From the NCBI GenBank assembly GCA_036733985.1, contig DAIMZM010000066.1, positions 1-13,386 on the forward strand: a stretch of DNA of 13,386 nt. The letters run 5' to 3'. The DNA is from DAIMZM01 sp036733985 (GTDB lineage Bacteria > Bacillota > Dehalobacteriia > UBA4068). Positions within the stretch are counted from its first letter, which is position 1. The number at the start of each line of letters is the position of its first letter. Positions 13,355 through 13,386 of the stretch are shown here, in pieces. The notes beneath the pieces are model-generated. The model ran no database searches, had not been told where the DNA came from, and saw only the letters and a list, made by a program, of their open reading frames with translations. The position numbers and the translations under genes were made by a program.

Positions 13355-13386
13355 TTCGCTAACAAAGTACCAGATAAGCACAGCGT

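Overview
The window looks like chromosome of an anaerobic, moderately GC-rich bacterium, most likely a Bacillota (Clostridia or Negativicutes type). That guess rests on strong GGAGG-type ribosome binding sites, tight operons and family resemblance only; no rRNA or other taxonomic marker is present. All gene calls come from reading translated sequence and recognising families, with no database search.

Region 1 (1-7104, + strand) is the distal part of a propanediol/glycerol-type bacterial microcompartment (BMC) operon. In order it holds the 3' end of pduO (corrinoid adenosyltransferase fused to a GlcG/HbpS domain), pduP (CoA-acylating aldehyde dehydrogenase with a putative encapsulation peptide), pduS (Fe-S corrinoid reductase), pduT (double-BMC shell protein with the Fe-S cysteine), two consecutive PduU/EutS-type permuted shell proteins, a PduV/EutP-type GTPase, a GldA-type glycerol dehydrogenase and a small DUF1097-like membrane protein. 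The dehydratase, main shell proteins and phosphotransacylase would have to lie upstream, outside the window. PduO and PduS keep the B12 cofactor of a diol/glycerol dehydratase active, PduP turns the aldehyde into acyl-CoA inside the shell, and T/U/U2 build special shell facets. The usual PduQ alcohol dehydrogenase is missing from between pduP and pduS; a GldA-type enzyme sits at the distal end instead.

Region 2 (7105-9366) holds a perfect 17-bp hairpin terminator, a minus-strand gene for an Fe-S protein with two CDGSH motifs flanking a Fer4_19-like segment, a divergently transcribed HisC-like aminotransferase with its own extended -10 promoter, and a perfect 24-bp hairpin that overlaps that gene's stop codon.

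Region 3 (9391-13256, - strand) has a compact lysR-ridA-patB/malY operon. A PLP beta-lyase that generates 2-aminoacrylate is thus paired with the RidA deaminase that removes it, under a LysR regulator with a recognisable promoter. Upstream on the same strand, ending in its own terminator, is a YkvI-family membrane protein, plausibly an amino-acid-type transporter. Together they suggest a small sulfur-amino-acid or thioether catabolic module.

No tRNA, rRNA, CRISPR array, insertion sequence or integration site was seen, and no gene-free gap exceeds 300 bases. The most unusual points are the paired PduU paralogues, the in-frame 21-bp tandem repeat before the first of them, the strong internal start inside pduO, and the GldA/DUF1097 pair closing the BMC operon.
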